Part shown: positions 50,653-60,316 of the stretch, piece after piece | Layout of the letters: each line of letters starts with the position of its first letter | Position numbering within the stretch: the stretch's first letter is position 1 | Program-made: the position numbers and the translations under genes | Assembly: GCF_013369335.1 (NCBI RefSeq) | Contig: NZ_SZQJ01000036.1 | Location: 620,001-684,000 of the forward strand | Length of the DNA: 64,000 nt | Source of the DNA: Vibrio sp. JPW-9-11-11 | Lineage (GTDB): Bacteria > Pseudomonadota > Gammaproteobacteria > Enterobacterales > Vibrionaceae | Direction of reading: 5' to 3' | The notes under the pieces: model-generated | The model's input: the letters and a program-made list of their open reading frames with translations, nothing else | Told to the model about the DNA's origin: nothing | Databases searched by the model: none

Positions 50653-51777
50653 ATGAAGATATTCAGTAACTTTGATAGCGGCAGTATTGAAGTTGTTAGT
50701 GTTCAGGACAAAGACAACATTCAGTTGAAAATTCCTAATGATAATCAATCCGAATTTTATCAATGGTTTCACTTTCGGTTAGAAACCCAAACCGAGCACG
50801 CGCACACGATCCGTATTCTTGACCTCAAGGGCTCCGCTTACCCTGAAGGGTGGGAAGGGTATGATGTGGTGGCTTCGTATGACCGTGAAGAGTGGTTCCG
50901 TATACCGGCTGAATTTGATGGTGACACTTTAACGTTTACCGTGATCCCCGAGCGTCCATCGATCTATTTTGCCTATTTTGCCCCTTACAGCTACGACCGT
51001 CACTTGGATCTGTTGCATTTGGCGCAAAGTGCCCACCATTGTCAGTTGGAGACTTTAGGCCACACTTTAGATGGCAACGATATGTCGCTACTGACGTTTG
51101 GCGAACAAGAACAGGGTAAAAAGAAAATCTGGTTGATTGCACGTCAGCATCCGGGTGAGACCATGGCGGAATGGTTTATCGAAGGTTTTATCCAGCGGTT
51201 ATTGGATGAAGACGATACCAGTGCGCGTGCTCTGCTTGAGAAAGCGGTGCTCTATGTTGTACCCAACATGAATCCCGATGGAGCGATCCGCGGTCATTTA
51301 CGCTGCAATGCCAAAGGGGTAAACCTCAACCGAGAGTGGCAGTCCCCATCAATGGAGAACAGCCCAGAAGTGTTCCTCGTTCGTGAGCGAATGCTGGCGA
51401 CGGGTGTGGATATGTTTTTAGATATCCATGGTGATGAAGCAATCCCATACAACTTTGTTGCAGGCTCAGAAGGTATTCCGTCCTATGATGAGCGTTTGGC
51501 TGGGTTAGAAGACGCATTTAAACACGCGTTGTTTATTGCGACCCCCGAGTTCCAAGATCAGCACGGCTATGACAAAGATGAACCAGGTAAGGCGAACTTA
51601 ACCGTGGGCTCAAATTGGGTGGGCGAGCAGTTTAAATGTTTGTCCTACACGATTGAAATGCCGTTTAAAGATAACAACGACTATCCAGACCCACTCTACG
51701 GTTGGTCTCCAGAGAGAAGTGTGAAGTTTGGTCAAGATGTGCTTAGTGCCGCGTTAGCGGTTGTGGACAAGCTTTAG
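50653..51777 (+). CDS. M14-family zinc carboxypeptidase (cytosolic)
   Basis: A 374-residue enzyme. A beta-rich N-terminal domain (EFYQWFHFRLET) is followed by the M14 catalytic domain. Zinc ligands are H and E in ARQHPGETMAEWF and H in FLDIHGDEAIP; the general base Glu is in YTIEMPFKDN. This is the cytosolic carboxypeptidase-like group with N-terminal domain. A start at 50632 is possible but AAGGA places it at 50653. It has no signal peptide. Confidence 0.9.
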   Translation: MKIFSNFDSGSIEVVSVQDKDNIQLKIPNDNQSEFYQWFHFRLETQTEHAHTIRILDLKGSAYPEGWEGYDVVASYDREEWFRIPAEFDGDTLTFTVIPERPSIYFAYFAPYSYDRHLDLLHLAQSAHHCQLETLGHTLDGNDMSLLTFGEQEQGKKKIWLIARQHPGETMAEWFIEGFIQRLLDEDDTSARALLEKAVLYVVPNMNPDGAIRGHLRCNAKGVNLNREWQSPSMENSPEVFLVRERMLATGVDMFLDIHGDEAIPYNFVAGSEGIPSYDERLAGLEDAFKHALFIATPEFQDQHGYDKDEPGKANLTVGSNWVGEQFKCLSYTIEMPFKDNNDYPDPLYGWSPERSVKFGQDVLSAALAVVDKL

Positions 51778-51788
51778 TGAGATTAAAA

Positions 51789-51813
51789 ATGGCGTAGTCA
51801 AACACTACGCCAT
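51789..51813. terminator. Terminator between the M14 peptidase and sda genes
   Basis: ATGGCGTAGT-CAAAC-ACTACGCCAT: a perfect 10-bp stem between convergent genes. Confidence 0.8.
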
Positions 51814-51821
51814 TATCCTTG

Positions 51822-53192
51822 TTACTCACACGGCGGAGCCATATGAATGACCGCCAAGCCGCCGAGTGACGTTTCCCGATATTTTTTGTTCATATCCTTG
51901 CCGGTTTGATACATGGTCTCTATGACCTTATCCAAAGATATTAAACATTTACTCGTACGTTTTAGTGCCATTCGCGAGGCATTGATCGCTTTCATTGCTC
52001 CCATAGCATTGCGTTCAATACACGGGACTTGTACCAAGCCACCGATAGGGTCACATGTCATACCCAGTGAATGCTCCATAGCGATTTCAGCCGCGATACA
52101 AATTTGTTCGTTGCTACCACCACGCAGCGCAGTCAGCCCCGCAGCAGCCATTGAAGAAGAGACACCCACTTCGCCCTGACAGCCGACTTCGGCACCTGAA
52201 ATAGACGCATTAGTCTTATACAAGATGCCTATCGCCCCCGCCACCGCAAGGAAGTCTTTCAACTGTTTGCTATCGAGCTCCTTAATAAAGCGGTGGTAAT
52301 ACATCAGCACTGCTGGAATCACGCCCGCCGCGCCATTGGTGGGCGATGTGACGACCTGCCCCCCCGCAGCATTTTCTTCGCTGACTGCAAACGCAAATAG
52401 GTTGATCCAATCCATGATTTCCATCGGATCGTTTTCGATAGCCGCGTTTGCTTCGAGTTTTTTCAATAGGTTAGGTGCGCGGCGTGTGACATTTAACCCA
52501 CCTTCCAAAATCCCTTCAGTATCGAACCCGCGCTGCATACACAGTGACATCACTTTCCAGATTTGTTCGGTTTTGCGCGTAATTTCATGCTCAGTGTGGA
52601 ACTGTTGTTCATTGCGTAAAATCATTCCGCCTAAACTAAGGCCATTTTCTTCGGCCATGGTGAGCATTTCATCCGCGCTAGTAAATGGATATGGCACATC
52701 GACAGTTGCTTCATCGCTGCCATGCTCTAGTTGTTTGGCTGTTGCTATAAAGCCGCCTCCAATCGAGTAGTAGGTTTCAAACGCGACTTGCTCCCCCTTA
52801 GCATCGAACGCTGAAATCGTCATACCGTTTTCATGCAGAGGAAGGTTGTCTTGGTGAAAGAGAATATCTTTGGTGTAATCGAAGTGAAGGGTATGGCTGC
52901 TGGCCAGTAGCAAAGCGTGTTCGTCAATGGCTTGAGCGAGTGCTTGTTTGGCGCTCGACATTTTGATGGTATCGGGCTTATTACCCAATAAGCCGAGGAT
53001 GACGGCGCGGTCGGTATGGTGGCCTTTGCCGGTTAAAGAGAGTGAACCATAGAGGTCAACTTGCACTCGAGCTACTTTATCTAGGTTTGTGGTCAGCAGT
53101 TGAGTAAAATGGTAGCCCGCCAGCATTGGGCCGTTAGTGTGTGAGCTGGATGGGCCAACGCCCACTTTGAAGATATCAAATATAGACAGCAT
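51822..53192 (-). CDS. sdaA: L-serine ammonia-lyase (single-chain, iron-sulfur)
   Basis: A 456-residue single-chain L-serine deaminase that converts L-serine to pyruvate and ammonia. The iron-sulfur cluster cysteines lie in the C-terminal third (EVGCQGEVG, MTCDPIGG, VPCIERNA). The N-terminus MLSIFDIFKVGVGPSSSHT is the family's own start and is preceded by AGGAAG, so the nine extra upstream codons are not used. E. coli has two such enzymes (SdaA, SdaB); the exact orthologue is not decided. It is convergent with the M14 gene. Confidence 0.93.
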   Translation of the reverse strand: MLSIFDIFKVGVGPSSSHTNGPMLAGYHFTQLLTTNLDKVARVQVDLYGSLSLTGKGHHTDRAVILGLLGNKPDTIKMSSAKQALAQAIDEHALLLASSHTLHFDYTKDILFHQDNLPLHENGMTISAFDAKGEQVAFETYYSIGGGFIATAKQLEHGSDEATVDVPYPFTSADEMLTMAEENGLSLGGMILRNEQQFHTEHEITRKTEQIWKVMSLCMQRGFDTEGILEGGLNVTRRAPNLLKKLEANAAIENDPMEIMDWINLFAFAVSEENAAGGQVVTSPTNGAAGVIPAVLMYYHRFIKELDSKQLKDFLAVAGAIGILYKTNASISGAEVGCQGEVGVSSSMAAAGLTALRGGSNEQICIAAEIAMEHSLGMTCDPIGGLVQVPCIERNAMGAMKAINASRMALKRTSKCLISLDKVIETMYQTGKDMNKKYRETSLGGLAVIHMAPPCE

Positions 53193-53368
53193 AAACTTAC
53201 TTCCTGTTATATAGGCCAATGAACATGGCTCTTATCATTTGGATGATGATAGCGCAGTCGCTCGCGCTGGTTTTAACAAAACTTTAACCTTCTCTACGCT
53301 AGCGGTAAAGTCGAAGCTTGTACAGTTTCCACGAACCTTGGTAGGAATAATTGAGACATGAGTGATTA

Positions 53369-54193
53369 ATGAACATAAATAGCGTGGTTTTGCTGCTCGG
53401 AAAGCGCTTAGTCAATAACCAACTTACGTTGGAGGGACGCTCTCGCGTAGAGCACCTAGCGCGCAGTTCGCCGTTACTCGATGTAAAAACGACCTTGATT
53501 GTTGTCTGCGGTGGGGTCACCGATAACCAGAATGTATCGGAAGCGCGAGCAATGATGGATTATCTGTCTCAATTGCTTCCCGCTGACGTGTTGGGAGGTT
53601 ATCAAATCGTATTGGAAAATGAGTCTCAAAATACCATCGAGAATCTGTCCAATGCAGCGATGAAGTTAATACAGTGTCCCGGCTATCAAATAGGGCGGTG
53701 TTTGAACATCACCTTGCTGTCGAATGACTACCACCTAAAACGAATTGTTGAGATTGAACAGTTAATGCCTGAGCAGGGCCTTATCAGCAAAATGGTCGAG
53801 AGATGCAGACAAGTAGGGCTTGAAGTTTCAGTCGGCAGCCAGTTGGAGCATCATCACGCTGTGCCTTATCCGCATAAAGGGACGCGAGCCGAAGCCTTTC
53901 TATATTGTGATGAGTTGACTACGTATCGGGTTTACCTTGAGGGAGTGAAAGCGCGAGTCTTTGCGCGTCCTTTGAGTGGAGTCAGGCGCGCCCCTTATCA
54001 AATTGCCCAACGGGCCATAGAGCGATTACAAGCTTTGCCACTTAACCAGCAAGAGCACGCACTAGTACTAGAAATAAAGTCTTTGGTAGAGGCGACAGCA
54101 GAGAATAGCGCTTACTCACACTGCGTTGACGCGCTTCAACGTTTGGATAAAGCCTTAACTCAGCTTAACCGATGGCTTGACCCAGAAACTTAG
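53369..54193 (+). CDS. DUF218/YdcF-family protein
   Basis: A 274-residue protein with the ElyC/SanA/YdcF Rossmann-like DUF218 fold: VVLLLGKRL, VVCGGVTDN, and the conserved ENESQNTIENLSNA, TLLSNDYHLKRI blocks. It has no signal or membrane segment, which resembles E. coli YdcF (an S-adenosylmethionine binder of unknown function) more than the membrane-anchored ElyC. The C-terminal ~100 residues are helical. Confidence 0.8.
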   Translation: MNINSVVLLLGKRLVNNQLTLEGRSRVEHLARSSPLLDVKTTLIVVCGGVTDNQNVSEARAMMDYLSQLLPADVLGGYQIVLENESQNTIENLSNAAMKLIQCPGYQIGRCLNITLLSNDYHLKRIVEIEQLMPEQGLISKMVERCRQVGLEVSVGSQLEHHHAVPYPHKGTRAEAFLYCDELTTYRVYLEGVKARVFARPLSGVRRAPYQIAQRAIERLQALPLNQQEHALVLEIKSLVEATAENSAYSHCVDALQRLDKALTQLNRWLDPET

Positions 54194-54421
54194 TACAGAC
54201 TTTCAGTTTGACTGGTTGGCACACGATTGATTGCAGGTTGGCGCTCTTTGCCAAGAAGAATTGAGGTTTTTCTTTAGTTAAGTTTGTCAAACGATCAGCG
54301 CTGTCTAAACTTAAAAAGAGTTATAGGACAAAGCGATACCAAAAGTGTTACTTTGATTTGTATGATAGCCCGTGTGGGTTATCTATAGTGTGAATAATAA
54401 GCCGAAGCATAGGAAGTGCCA

Positions 54422-55354
54422 ATGTCGAACCAAAAACATCGACTCGTCACCCGCAGTGACTTTGATGGTTTAGTTTGTGCTGTACTGCTCAAGCAACTAG
54501 ACCTAATTGATGAGATAAAATTTGTTCATCCCAAGGACATGCAAGATGGTGCGGTCGAGATTACCTCTAACGATATCGTGACCAATCTGCCGTATGTTGA
54601 GCAAGCGCATCTTGTCTTCGATCATCACTTATCAGAAGTGATTCGTAATCAAGGCGAGCGCGCCAATCACATCATCGACCCCGACGCCCCCTCCGCTGCG
54701 CGTGTGGTTTGGGAGCACTACGGTGGGGAGAGCACTTTTCCTACGCAATGGCTAGATATGATGGAAGCCGTGGATAAGGGCGACTCTGCCCAGTTTTCAC
54801 GAGATGAAGTGCTTGATTCTACAGGGTGGAACCTGCTCAACTTCTTGATGGATGCGCGTACTGGCTTAGGACGTTTTCGGGAGTTTCGCATTTCCAATTA
54901 CAGTCTGATGATGGACTTAATCGAATATTGTAAAAACCACACCATTGACCAAATCCTCGCCTTGCCGGATGTGCGTGAACGTATCGATTTATATCGAGAA
55001 CACGAGAGCTTATTTAAACAGCAGATCCAGCGCTGTGCCACGGTTTACAGTAATCTTGTCTTTCTAGATTTGACCGACGAAGACGTGATTTATGCAGGCA
55101 ACCGCTTTGTGATCTATGCGCTTTATCCGCAATGCAATATCTCTATCCATAAAATGTGGGGTTTTCAAAAGCAGAACACCGTCTTTGCGACCGGAAAATC
55201 GATTTTTGACCGTAGTTCAAAAACCAATGTCGGTGAGTTGATGCTCAAATATGGTGGAGGCGGACACAAAGCCGCGGGGACATGTCAGATCGATAATGAT
55301 AAAGCTGACCAAGTGCAACAAGAGCTGATAGCAGCCATCACCCGAGACGGCTAA
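54422..55354 (+). CDS. DHH-family phosphoesterase
   Basis: A 310-residue protein with the DHH (aspartate/histidine metal site) layout: VTRSDFDGLVCAVLL, VFDHHLSEV and the C-terminal DHHA1 glycine motif GGGGHKAAG. It is related to exopolyphosphatase/NrnA-type enzymes acting on short nucleotides or phosphate polymers. The ATG at 54422 is preceded by AGGAAG; the upstream GTG overlaps that site. Confidence 0.85.
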   Translation: MSNQKHRLVTRSDFDGLVCAVLLKQLDLIDEIKFVHPKDMQDGAVEITSNDIVTNLPYVEQAHLVFDHHLSEVIRNQGERANHIIDPDAPSAARVVWEHYGGESTFPTQWLDMMEAVDKGDSAQFSRDEVLDSTGWNLLNFLMDARTGLGRFREFRISNYSLMMDLIEYCKNHTIDQILALPDVRERIDLYREHESLFKQQIQRCATVYSNLVFLDLTDEDVIYAGNRFVIYALYPQCNISIHKMWGFQKQNTVFATGKSIFDRSSKTNVGELMLKYGGGGHKAAGTCQIDNDKADQVQQELIAAITRDG

Positions 55355-55360
55355 CAAACA

Positions 55361-55386
55361 AAAAAGCCCCTAAATGGGGCTCTTTA
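55361..55386. terminator. Terminator between the DHH gene and the diguanylate cyclase
   Basis: AAAGCCCC-TAAAT-GGGGCTCTTT: 8-bp stem with A and T runs on its two sides; convergent genes. Confidence 0.8.
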
Positions 55387-55406
55387 ACTCTGGTAGCTTT
55401 GACTTT

Positions 55407-56420
55407 CTATATCGGCATCACTCGGTTACGGCCAAGCTGTTTGGCTTCGTAAAGCAGCTTGTCTGCGCGCTCAATCAGTGACTCGGCCGACTCTCCCGGC
55501 TCAAGCTCAGCAACACCAAGCGAAATCGTAATGTTACCAACCTGCTCAGAAGTGCGTCTGTCTTTTATGGTCAGCTTCTCTACCGAGCGACGCAGCGTTT
55601 CACCAAACTGTCTAGCAATTCGCAGTGACTTGTTGGGCACAATCATCGCAAACTCTTCCCCGCCAAAGCGGTAGGCGTGAATGCCGTCACGGCAGCTCAA
55701 TTGAAGACGACGGGCGATGCCCTTGATGACGGTATCGCCGAATAAGTGGCCGTATGTGTCATTGAAGACTTTGAAGTGGTCAATATCGGCAAGAATAAGG
55801 CTCATTTTCTGCTCTGCTCGGCAAAGTGTGCTGATGTCGCTATCAAAGGCCCGTCGGTTGTAAAGGCTGGTTAAAGCGTCAAACAGGGCGTCTTGTTGTA
55901 CTTCTGCCAACTGAGTTTTGAGTTGGTTGATTTCTTTGGCAGCGTTTTCGAGCTGATTGTTTAAAAAACGCGTAGAGTGGCGAATTTCAGTTGATTCGGA
56001 GACCAATTGACGAACAACGTTCATCACTTCTTCCATCGACATGGTTTCATTTTCGACTCGCTTTAGGTCGTCAAAGCTTTTGTCGATCATGTCGGAAAAT
56101 TGTGAGGTATCGGAAAGGGTATCGGCCATCGAACTAGAGACTTCACTCACCAGTATTTCAATATTGGCGCGTAAATCGCGCATATCAGTTTCGGTACGGC
56201 TTGCCACATAGTTTTGATAGAGATGTTCACCCGCAGCAGGCGGGCAGATCCCGTAGCTATCTAGGACGTTATCCAGTTCACGATTAAGCTGTGGGATCGC
56301 ATTATCTACGTAGGTATACCAAAGCGCATAGTTAGCGGGCGTCGCAGCTACGTGGTTTTTCATCATTAGTGGGACAGCTTTCCTTAGGTTGGCTGTCGAC
56401 TTTTTAAAATCGTCGGTCAT
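55407..56420 (-). CDS. Diguanylate cyclase (GGDEF), cytoplasmic
   Basis: A 337-residue protein. The N-terminal ~165 residues form a helical region with a coiled coil (RFLNNQLENAAKEINQLKTQLAEVQ). The GGDEF domain shows DIDHFKVFNDTYGH and the active motif FGGEEFAM; the inhibitory RxxD site is absent. It makes c-di-GMP. The stimulus domain has no known name, but the ATPANYALWYTYVDNAIPQ block is common in Vibrio cyclases. It is monocistronic, with AGGAAAT upstream of its ATG. Confidence 0.92.
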   Translation of the reverse strand: MTDDFKKSTANLRKAVPLMMKNHVAATPANYALWYTYVDNAIPQLNRELDNVLDSYGICPPAAGEHLYQNYVASRTETDMRDLRANIEILVSEVSSSMADTLSDTSQFSDMIDKSFDDLKRVENETMSMEEVMNVVRQLVSESTEIRHSTRFLNNQLENAAKEINQLKTQLAEVQQDALFDALTSLYNRRAFDSDISTLCRAEQKMSLILADIDHFKVFNDTYGHLFGDTVIKGIARRLQLSCRDGIHAYRFGGEEFAMIVPNKSLRIARQFGETLRRSVEKLTIKDRRTSEQVGNITISLGVAELEPGESAESLIERADKLLYEAKQLGRNRVMPI

Positions 56421-56595
56421 TTCCTATGAACATTTCTGCAAAAGACATTCTATACGCTAAGGTTAACTGATTTTGCGGGCGAATGTTTGACTTAAAGTTA
56501 GATTACACCAATTAACTACTCGACACTTTGCACTTACGCACACCTAAAGGGTAGAAGGTGTCAACTCGATGGGCAAACTTATCTACGGATTCCGG

Positions 56596-57546
56596 TTAAG
56601 TTTCGTCGACGATGATTTCTTGGCGCACGTTACCTTGCTCCAGCTTGCTAGCACCGCGCAACATGGCTTGAATGAGGTCGGCGGCATTAAATTTTTCTAG
56701 CGCTTCATGCGCGCCCACTTGTTGGGCTCGTTCAACACAGATTTCACTTGAAAGTGACGTATGCAAAATGACGTAGCTGTTGCTGAGTTCGCGCTCATTT
56801 TGAGTCTCGAAGGCGAGTTCATAACCATCAAGTCCAGGCATTTCGATATCGCTGACTAATAAATCGATAGGCTCGCCTTTGGCCGCACATCCGCGCATCA
56901 GTGCCAACGCATCAAGGCCATTATTACAAATCTGATAAGGTATATTGATGCTATCTAGCGCATCAGCCAGTTGCTTACGTGCAATAGATGAGTCATCAAC
57001 CAGCAAAATACGCAGCGCTTTAAGCCGCTCGCGTTCTATGTCGGTCAGCATTGGAATGTTGGTTGATTCATATTGCGGGTAGATTTTCGATAGCAGCAGT
57101 TCTACGTCCAACATTTGCACGATTTTATTATCAAAGCGCGTGATGCCAGTGACAAACACATTATTGCCTGCTGTCTTAGGGGCCGATTCGATCGATTTCC
57201 AGTCACACTCGATGATTTTCTCGATTGAACGGACCATAAACGCGACAACGGTTCTCAGGCAGTCGGTGACTATAAGGTAGCACGATTGATATTCTTCAGG
57301 TTGAATCGGGCGAAAACCGATCGCCGCCGGCATGTTGATCACTGGAATGGTTTTGTTACGGATAGTGACAGTGCCAATAACGTGGTGGTGTGAATACGGA
57401 ATTTGTGTGGTCGGCTGGAAAGGCACGATTTCACGCACTTTTAAAGTACCAATAGCAAAGAGCTGTTTACTGCTGGTTAAGGTAAACATTAGCATGCCTT
57501 GAGATTGGTTTGCTTTACTGACTGTTTTCGCCATGGAGGTACTCAT
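56596..57546 (-). CDS. cheV: Chemotaxis protein CheV
   Basis: A 316-residue protein with a CheW domain (residues ~15-165: LMFTLTSSKQLFAIGTLKVREIV) and a C-terminal receiver (ILLVDDSSIARKQ; phospho-acceptor aspartate in LVSDIEMPGLDGYE). CheV couples chemoreceptors to CheA and is phosphorylated during adaptation. No other chemotaxis genes lie nearby. It is divergent from ppiC. Confidence 0.93.
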   Translation of the reverse strand: MSTSMAKTVSKANQSQGMLMFTLTSSKQLFAIGTLKVREIVPFQPTTQIPYSHHHVIGTVTIRNKTIPVINMPAAIGFRPIQPEEYQSCYLIVTDCLRTVVAFMVRSIEKIIECDWKSIESAPKTAGNNVFVTGITRFDNKIVQMLDVELLLSKIYPQYESTNIPMLTDIERERLKALRILLVDDSSIARKQLADALDSINIPYQICNNGLDALALMRGCAAKGEPIDLLVSDIEMPGLDGYELAFETQNERELSNSYVILHTSLSSEICVERAQQVGAHEALEKFNAADLIQAMLRGASKLEQGNVRQEIIVDET

Positions 57547-57728
57547 TATTCCACTTAGTTACTTAAATGGTAACGGATTTAGGTCGATGATCAATGGACT
57601 GACATCAAATTTGTCTCTGACTATAACCTAGATAATCAAATCTGTGCAATTGGCGTACGGTTTAGGTGAACAAAGCGTTGAGAATCGGGTACAATCCGCG
57701 CCATTAGAGCTTTTATCGAGAGACAATT

Positions 57729-58007
57729 ATGGCAAACACCGCAGCGGCCCTGCACATTTTGGTGAAACATAAAGAGCAGGCCGAAGACATCATTAAGCAG
57801 CTTAAAAAGGGCGCAAAATTTCAAACCTTGGCAAAAAAATACTCAACCTGTCCATCAGGTAAGCGTGGCGGTGATTTAGGTGAGTTTCGCCGAGGCCAGA
57901 TGGTCCCTCAGTTCGATAAAGTCTGCTTCTCAGGTGAGACCTTAGTTCCGCATCTGGTCAAAACCAAGTTTGGCTGGCACGTAGTTAAAGTGTTGTACCG
58001 CACTTAA
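57729..58007 (+). CDS. ppiC: Peptidyl-prolyl cis-trans isomerase PpiC (parvulin)
   Basis: A 92-residue free parvulin domain: ALHILVKHKEQAEDI, SGKRGGDLGEFRRGQMVPQFD, TKFGWHVVKV. It is as small as E. coli PpiC (93 residues) and cytoplasmic, with no signal peptide. Confidence 0.95.
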   Translation: MANTAAALHILVKHKEQAEDIIKQLKKGAKFQTLAKKYSTCPSGKRGGDLGEFRRGQMVPQFDKVCFSGETLVPHLVKTKFGWHVVKVLYRT

Positions 58008-58054
58008 AATGGACTCTCCTTCGAGACCTGGTCAGTTTTTTGTGTCATCACTAA

Positions 58055-58088
58055 TAGGTAGGTATCTAAGATATCTACCTATTTTTTT
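58055..58088. terminator. Terminator between ppiC and the cytochrome gene
   Basis: TAGGTAGGTATC-TAA-GATATCTACCTA followed by TTTTTTT: 12-bp stem (one G-T wobble). Confidence 0.9.
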
Positions 58089-58100
58089 ACACAATATTCA

Positions 58101-58433
58101 TTACTGCAATGAGTGCTGTGCGAAGTAAGCCGCAACATCTTTCAAGTCTTGATCGTCCAAACGCGATAATTGTGCGGCCATCATTTCTGCAAGTGGCCCT
58201 TCACGTTCTCCCGCTTGATAGGCTTTCATTGACTGATACAAGTAAAGGGCGTTTTGGCCCTTGAGGTTAGGGTAGGCTGGGTTAGTAGCGATGCCATCAG
58301 TACCGTGGCAGAACATGCAACTTGGTGACTTAATTTTACCCAGTTGAGGATCACCAAAGGTCGAATCTGCATGGCCTGTAAAAGGGAATAGAACGAGTAA
58401 CGCTAGTAGGCTTCGGGTCATTGTTATTCTCAT
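58101..58433 (-). CDS. Class I cytochrome c
   Basis: A 110-residue secreted cytochrome: signal peptide ending in FTGHA, haem site CMFCH in SCMFCHGTDG, distal methionine likely in LAEMMAAQL. It resembles the small c5/c553-like periplasmic carriers. The start may be one of two ATGs (58433, 58421). It is 64 bp from ltaE on the same strand. Confidence 0.88.
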   Translation of the reverse strand: MRITMTRSLLALLVLFPFTGHADSTFGDPQLGKIKSPSCMFCHGTDGIATNPAYPNLKGQNALYLYQSMKAYQAGEREGPLAEMMAAQLSRLDDQDLKDVAAYFAQHSLQ

Positions 58434-58457
58434 TTAACCGCAATAGCCATAGGATAA

Positions 58458-58478
58458 AGCTTCCCCTAAGGGGAAGCT
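58458..58478 (-). terminator. Hairpin between ltaE and the cytochrome gene
   Basis: AGCTTCCCC-TAA-GGGGAAGCT: 9-bp perfect stem, minus strand followed by TTTATCC. It is likely the ltaE terminator, so the cytochrome gene needs its own promoter. Confidence 0.7.
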
Positions 58479-58497
58479 CAAGTGTGAGGAGCCGAAA

Positions 58498-59505
58498 TTA
58501 CTTGCTATGGTCCGCAAGTTTATTTAAAAGCAGATCGATATCATCTCGGGTGATATCTTTATGCGTGACAAAGCGAATAGGGTTGCCGGGCGAAATAACA
58601 ATATCATTTTGCTTAAGACGTTCAGCCACTTGATGAATGTCGATGTGGTTATCGAGTTTCGCAAATACGATGTTGGTTTGAACCAGATCTGGATTGACAT
58701 TAAATCCATCAATCTTTTGCAAGCCGATAGCAAGGTGCTTGGCATTCTCGTGGTCTAGCTTGAGCTGCTCAACCTGTTCGGTTAACGCCAATTTACCTGC
58801 CGCGGCAAGAATGCCCGCTTGACGCATACCACCACCGACCATTTTACGTAAGCGACGAGCCTTAGCGATCAACGCCTTATTGCCTAGCAGCAACGAACCG
58901 ATTGGGGCTGCAAGACCTTTGGATAAACACACTGTCATTGAGTCGAAGTGTTGTGCAATCTCTTTTACATCTACATTGAGGGCGACAGCGGCGTTGTAAA
59001 CTCTGGCACCATCGAGGTGCAGTGACAATCCATGCTGGTCGACAAATTTACGTGCGTCAGCAAGGTAGCTTAACGGGAGAACCTTGCCATTAATGGTGTT
59101 TTCTAAGCTGAGTAGCTTGGTGCGGGCAAAATGACAGTCATCGGGTTTGATCGCGGCTTTTAGCTTAGCAAAGTCCAAGGTACCATCAGGGTTGTTTTCT
59201 ACCGGTTGAGGCTGGATTGACCCTAATACCGCGGCGCCTCCCGCTTCGTATTTATAGTTGTGTGCCTGTTGACCACATAAGTACTCATCGCCGCGTTCAC
59301 AATGGGCCATTAGCCCGAGTAGGTTGGCTTGTGTACCTGATGTGGTGAACAAGGCGGCTTCAAACCCGTGTCGCTCCGCGGCCCATTGTTCGAGTTCATT
59401 GACGGTCGGGTCGTCGCCGTACACGTCGTCACCTACACTCGCATTTGCCATAGCGTGACGCATCGCAGGTGTCGGTTGTGTGACTGTATCTGAACGAAAA
59501 TCCAT
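58498..59505 (-). CDS. ltaE: Low-specificity L-threonine aldolase
   Basis: A 335-residue PLP enzyme. The cofactor lysine is in SMTVCLSKGLAAPIGS, the start is DFRSDTVTQPTPAMRHAM, and DGARVYNAAV supplies the conserved Asp. It cleaves L-threonine/L-allo-threonine to glycine and acetaldehyde. It is preceded by the Nudix gene on the same strand 13 bp away, so the two are probably co-transcribed. Confidence 0.94.
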   Translation of the reverse strand: MDFRSDTVTQPTPAMRHAMANASVGDDVYGDDPTVNELEQWAAERHGFEAALFTTSGTQANLLGLMAHCERGDEYLCGQQAHNYKYEAGGAAVLGSIQPQPVENNPDGTLDFAKLKAAIKPDDCHFARTKLLSLENTINGKVLPLSYLADARKFVDQHGLSLHLDGARVYNAAVALNVDVKEIAQHFDSMTVCLSKGLAAPIGSLLLGNKALIAKARRLRKMVGGGMRQAGILAAAGKLALTEQVEQLKLDHENAKHLAIGLQKIDGFNVNPDLVQTNIVFAKLDNHIDIHQVAERLKQNDIVISPGNPIRFVTHKDITRDDIDLLLNKLADHSK

Positions 59506-59518
59506 ATGTATTTTTCTC

Positions 59519-60043
59519 CTAAAGGTAACCGCACAGTTTGGCCTTGCTTAAGCAGGCGATGGTTTTGGCGTCAGTGATGTCGCCGTTGATGATCATTTGC
59601 TCAAGCTCTGGCACGGTGTAGGTCTGCACCTCGATCACTTCATCGTCATCACAGCTGTAGCGTTGGGTGCGTGTTAGCTGCTTAGCAACAAACAGGTGTT
59701 GTATCTCGTCACAAAAGCCGGCCATGGGCGTCACTTGACCAAGTGGGATAAGTTGTTCTGCACTGTAGCCGGTTTCTTCCTCTAGCTCACGTAACGCGCA
59801 GGTTGCAATGGGCTCATCCCTCTCAAGTGTGCCTGCGGGCAACTCAATCAGCCACTTTTTTAATGAGGGACGAAACTGATTGACCACAATGATTCGACCA
59901 TGGGCGTCGATCGGTAGTATGACGGCCGCGCCGGGGTGAGAGATTGTGGTGTGCTGGATGGTATGACCATTTGGCAGAGCGACGGGCTCTTCAATCAGCG
60001 CGATACGTTTCCATTGATGGAGAGTGTGTTTGCAGGTGTTCAT
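59519..60043 (-). CDS. Nudix hydrolase (ADP-ribose pyrophosphatase-like)
   Basis: A 174-residue protein. The Nudix box is complete: GTLERDEPIATCALRELEEE followed by TGY. LPAGTLE and VNQFRPSLKKWLIELP are typical of ADP-sugar/ADP-ribose diphosphatases (NudF/NudE types). A longer frame to 60124 has an unusual N-terminal extension; the ATG at 60043 starts the normal family alignment (MNTCKHTLHQWKRI), with a weak AGGACAAC site upstream. Confidence 0.88.
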   Translation of the reverse strand: MNTCKHTLHQWKRIALIEEPVALPNGHTIQHTTISHPGAAVILPIDAHGRIIVVNQFRPSLKKWLIELPAGTLERDEPIATCALRELEEETGYSAEQLIPLGQVTPMAGFCDEIQHLFVAKQLTRTQRYSCDDDEVIEVQTYTVPELEQMIINGDITDAKTIACLSKAKLCGYL

Positions 60044-60316
60044 GATTGTTTTTGTTGTCCTTGCTCTAGCCGAGCTTAACCATAACGTCTCAATCGCAAG
60101 AGATAAAGTCCAATTACGAATCAAACAAACACAGGTTTGCAGTGATTGTTGATAGGGCTCTCAAAAGTGGAAACAAAGGTTTCAACGAGTTATCGAAAAA
60201 CCGCTTCTGCTATAAAGGCTAACCAGCCTCAAAAAAATTGCACTTGTAACAAAGTAATAACAAATGTATAAAATCATAAGAACAACTAAGTTTAATAGTG
60301 TTAGGAGAGCACAGTT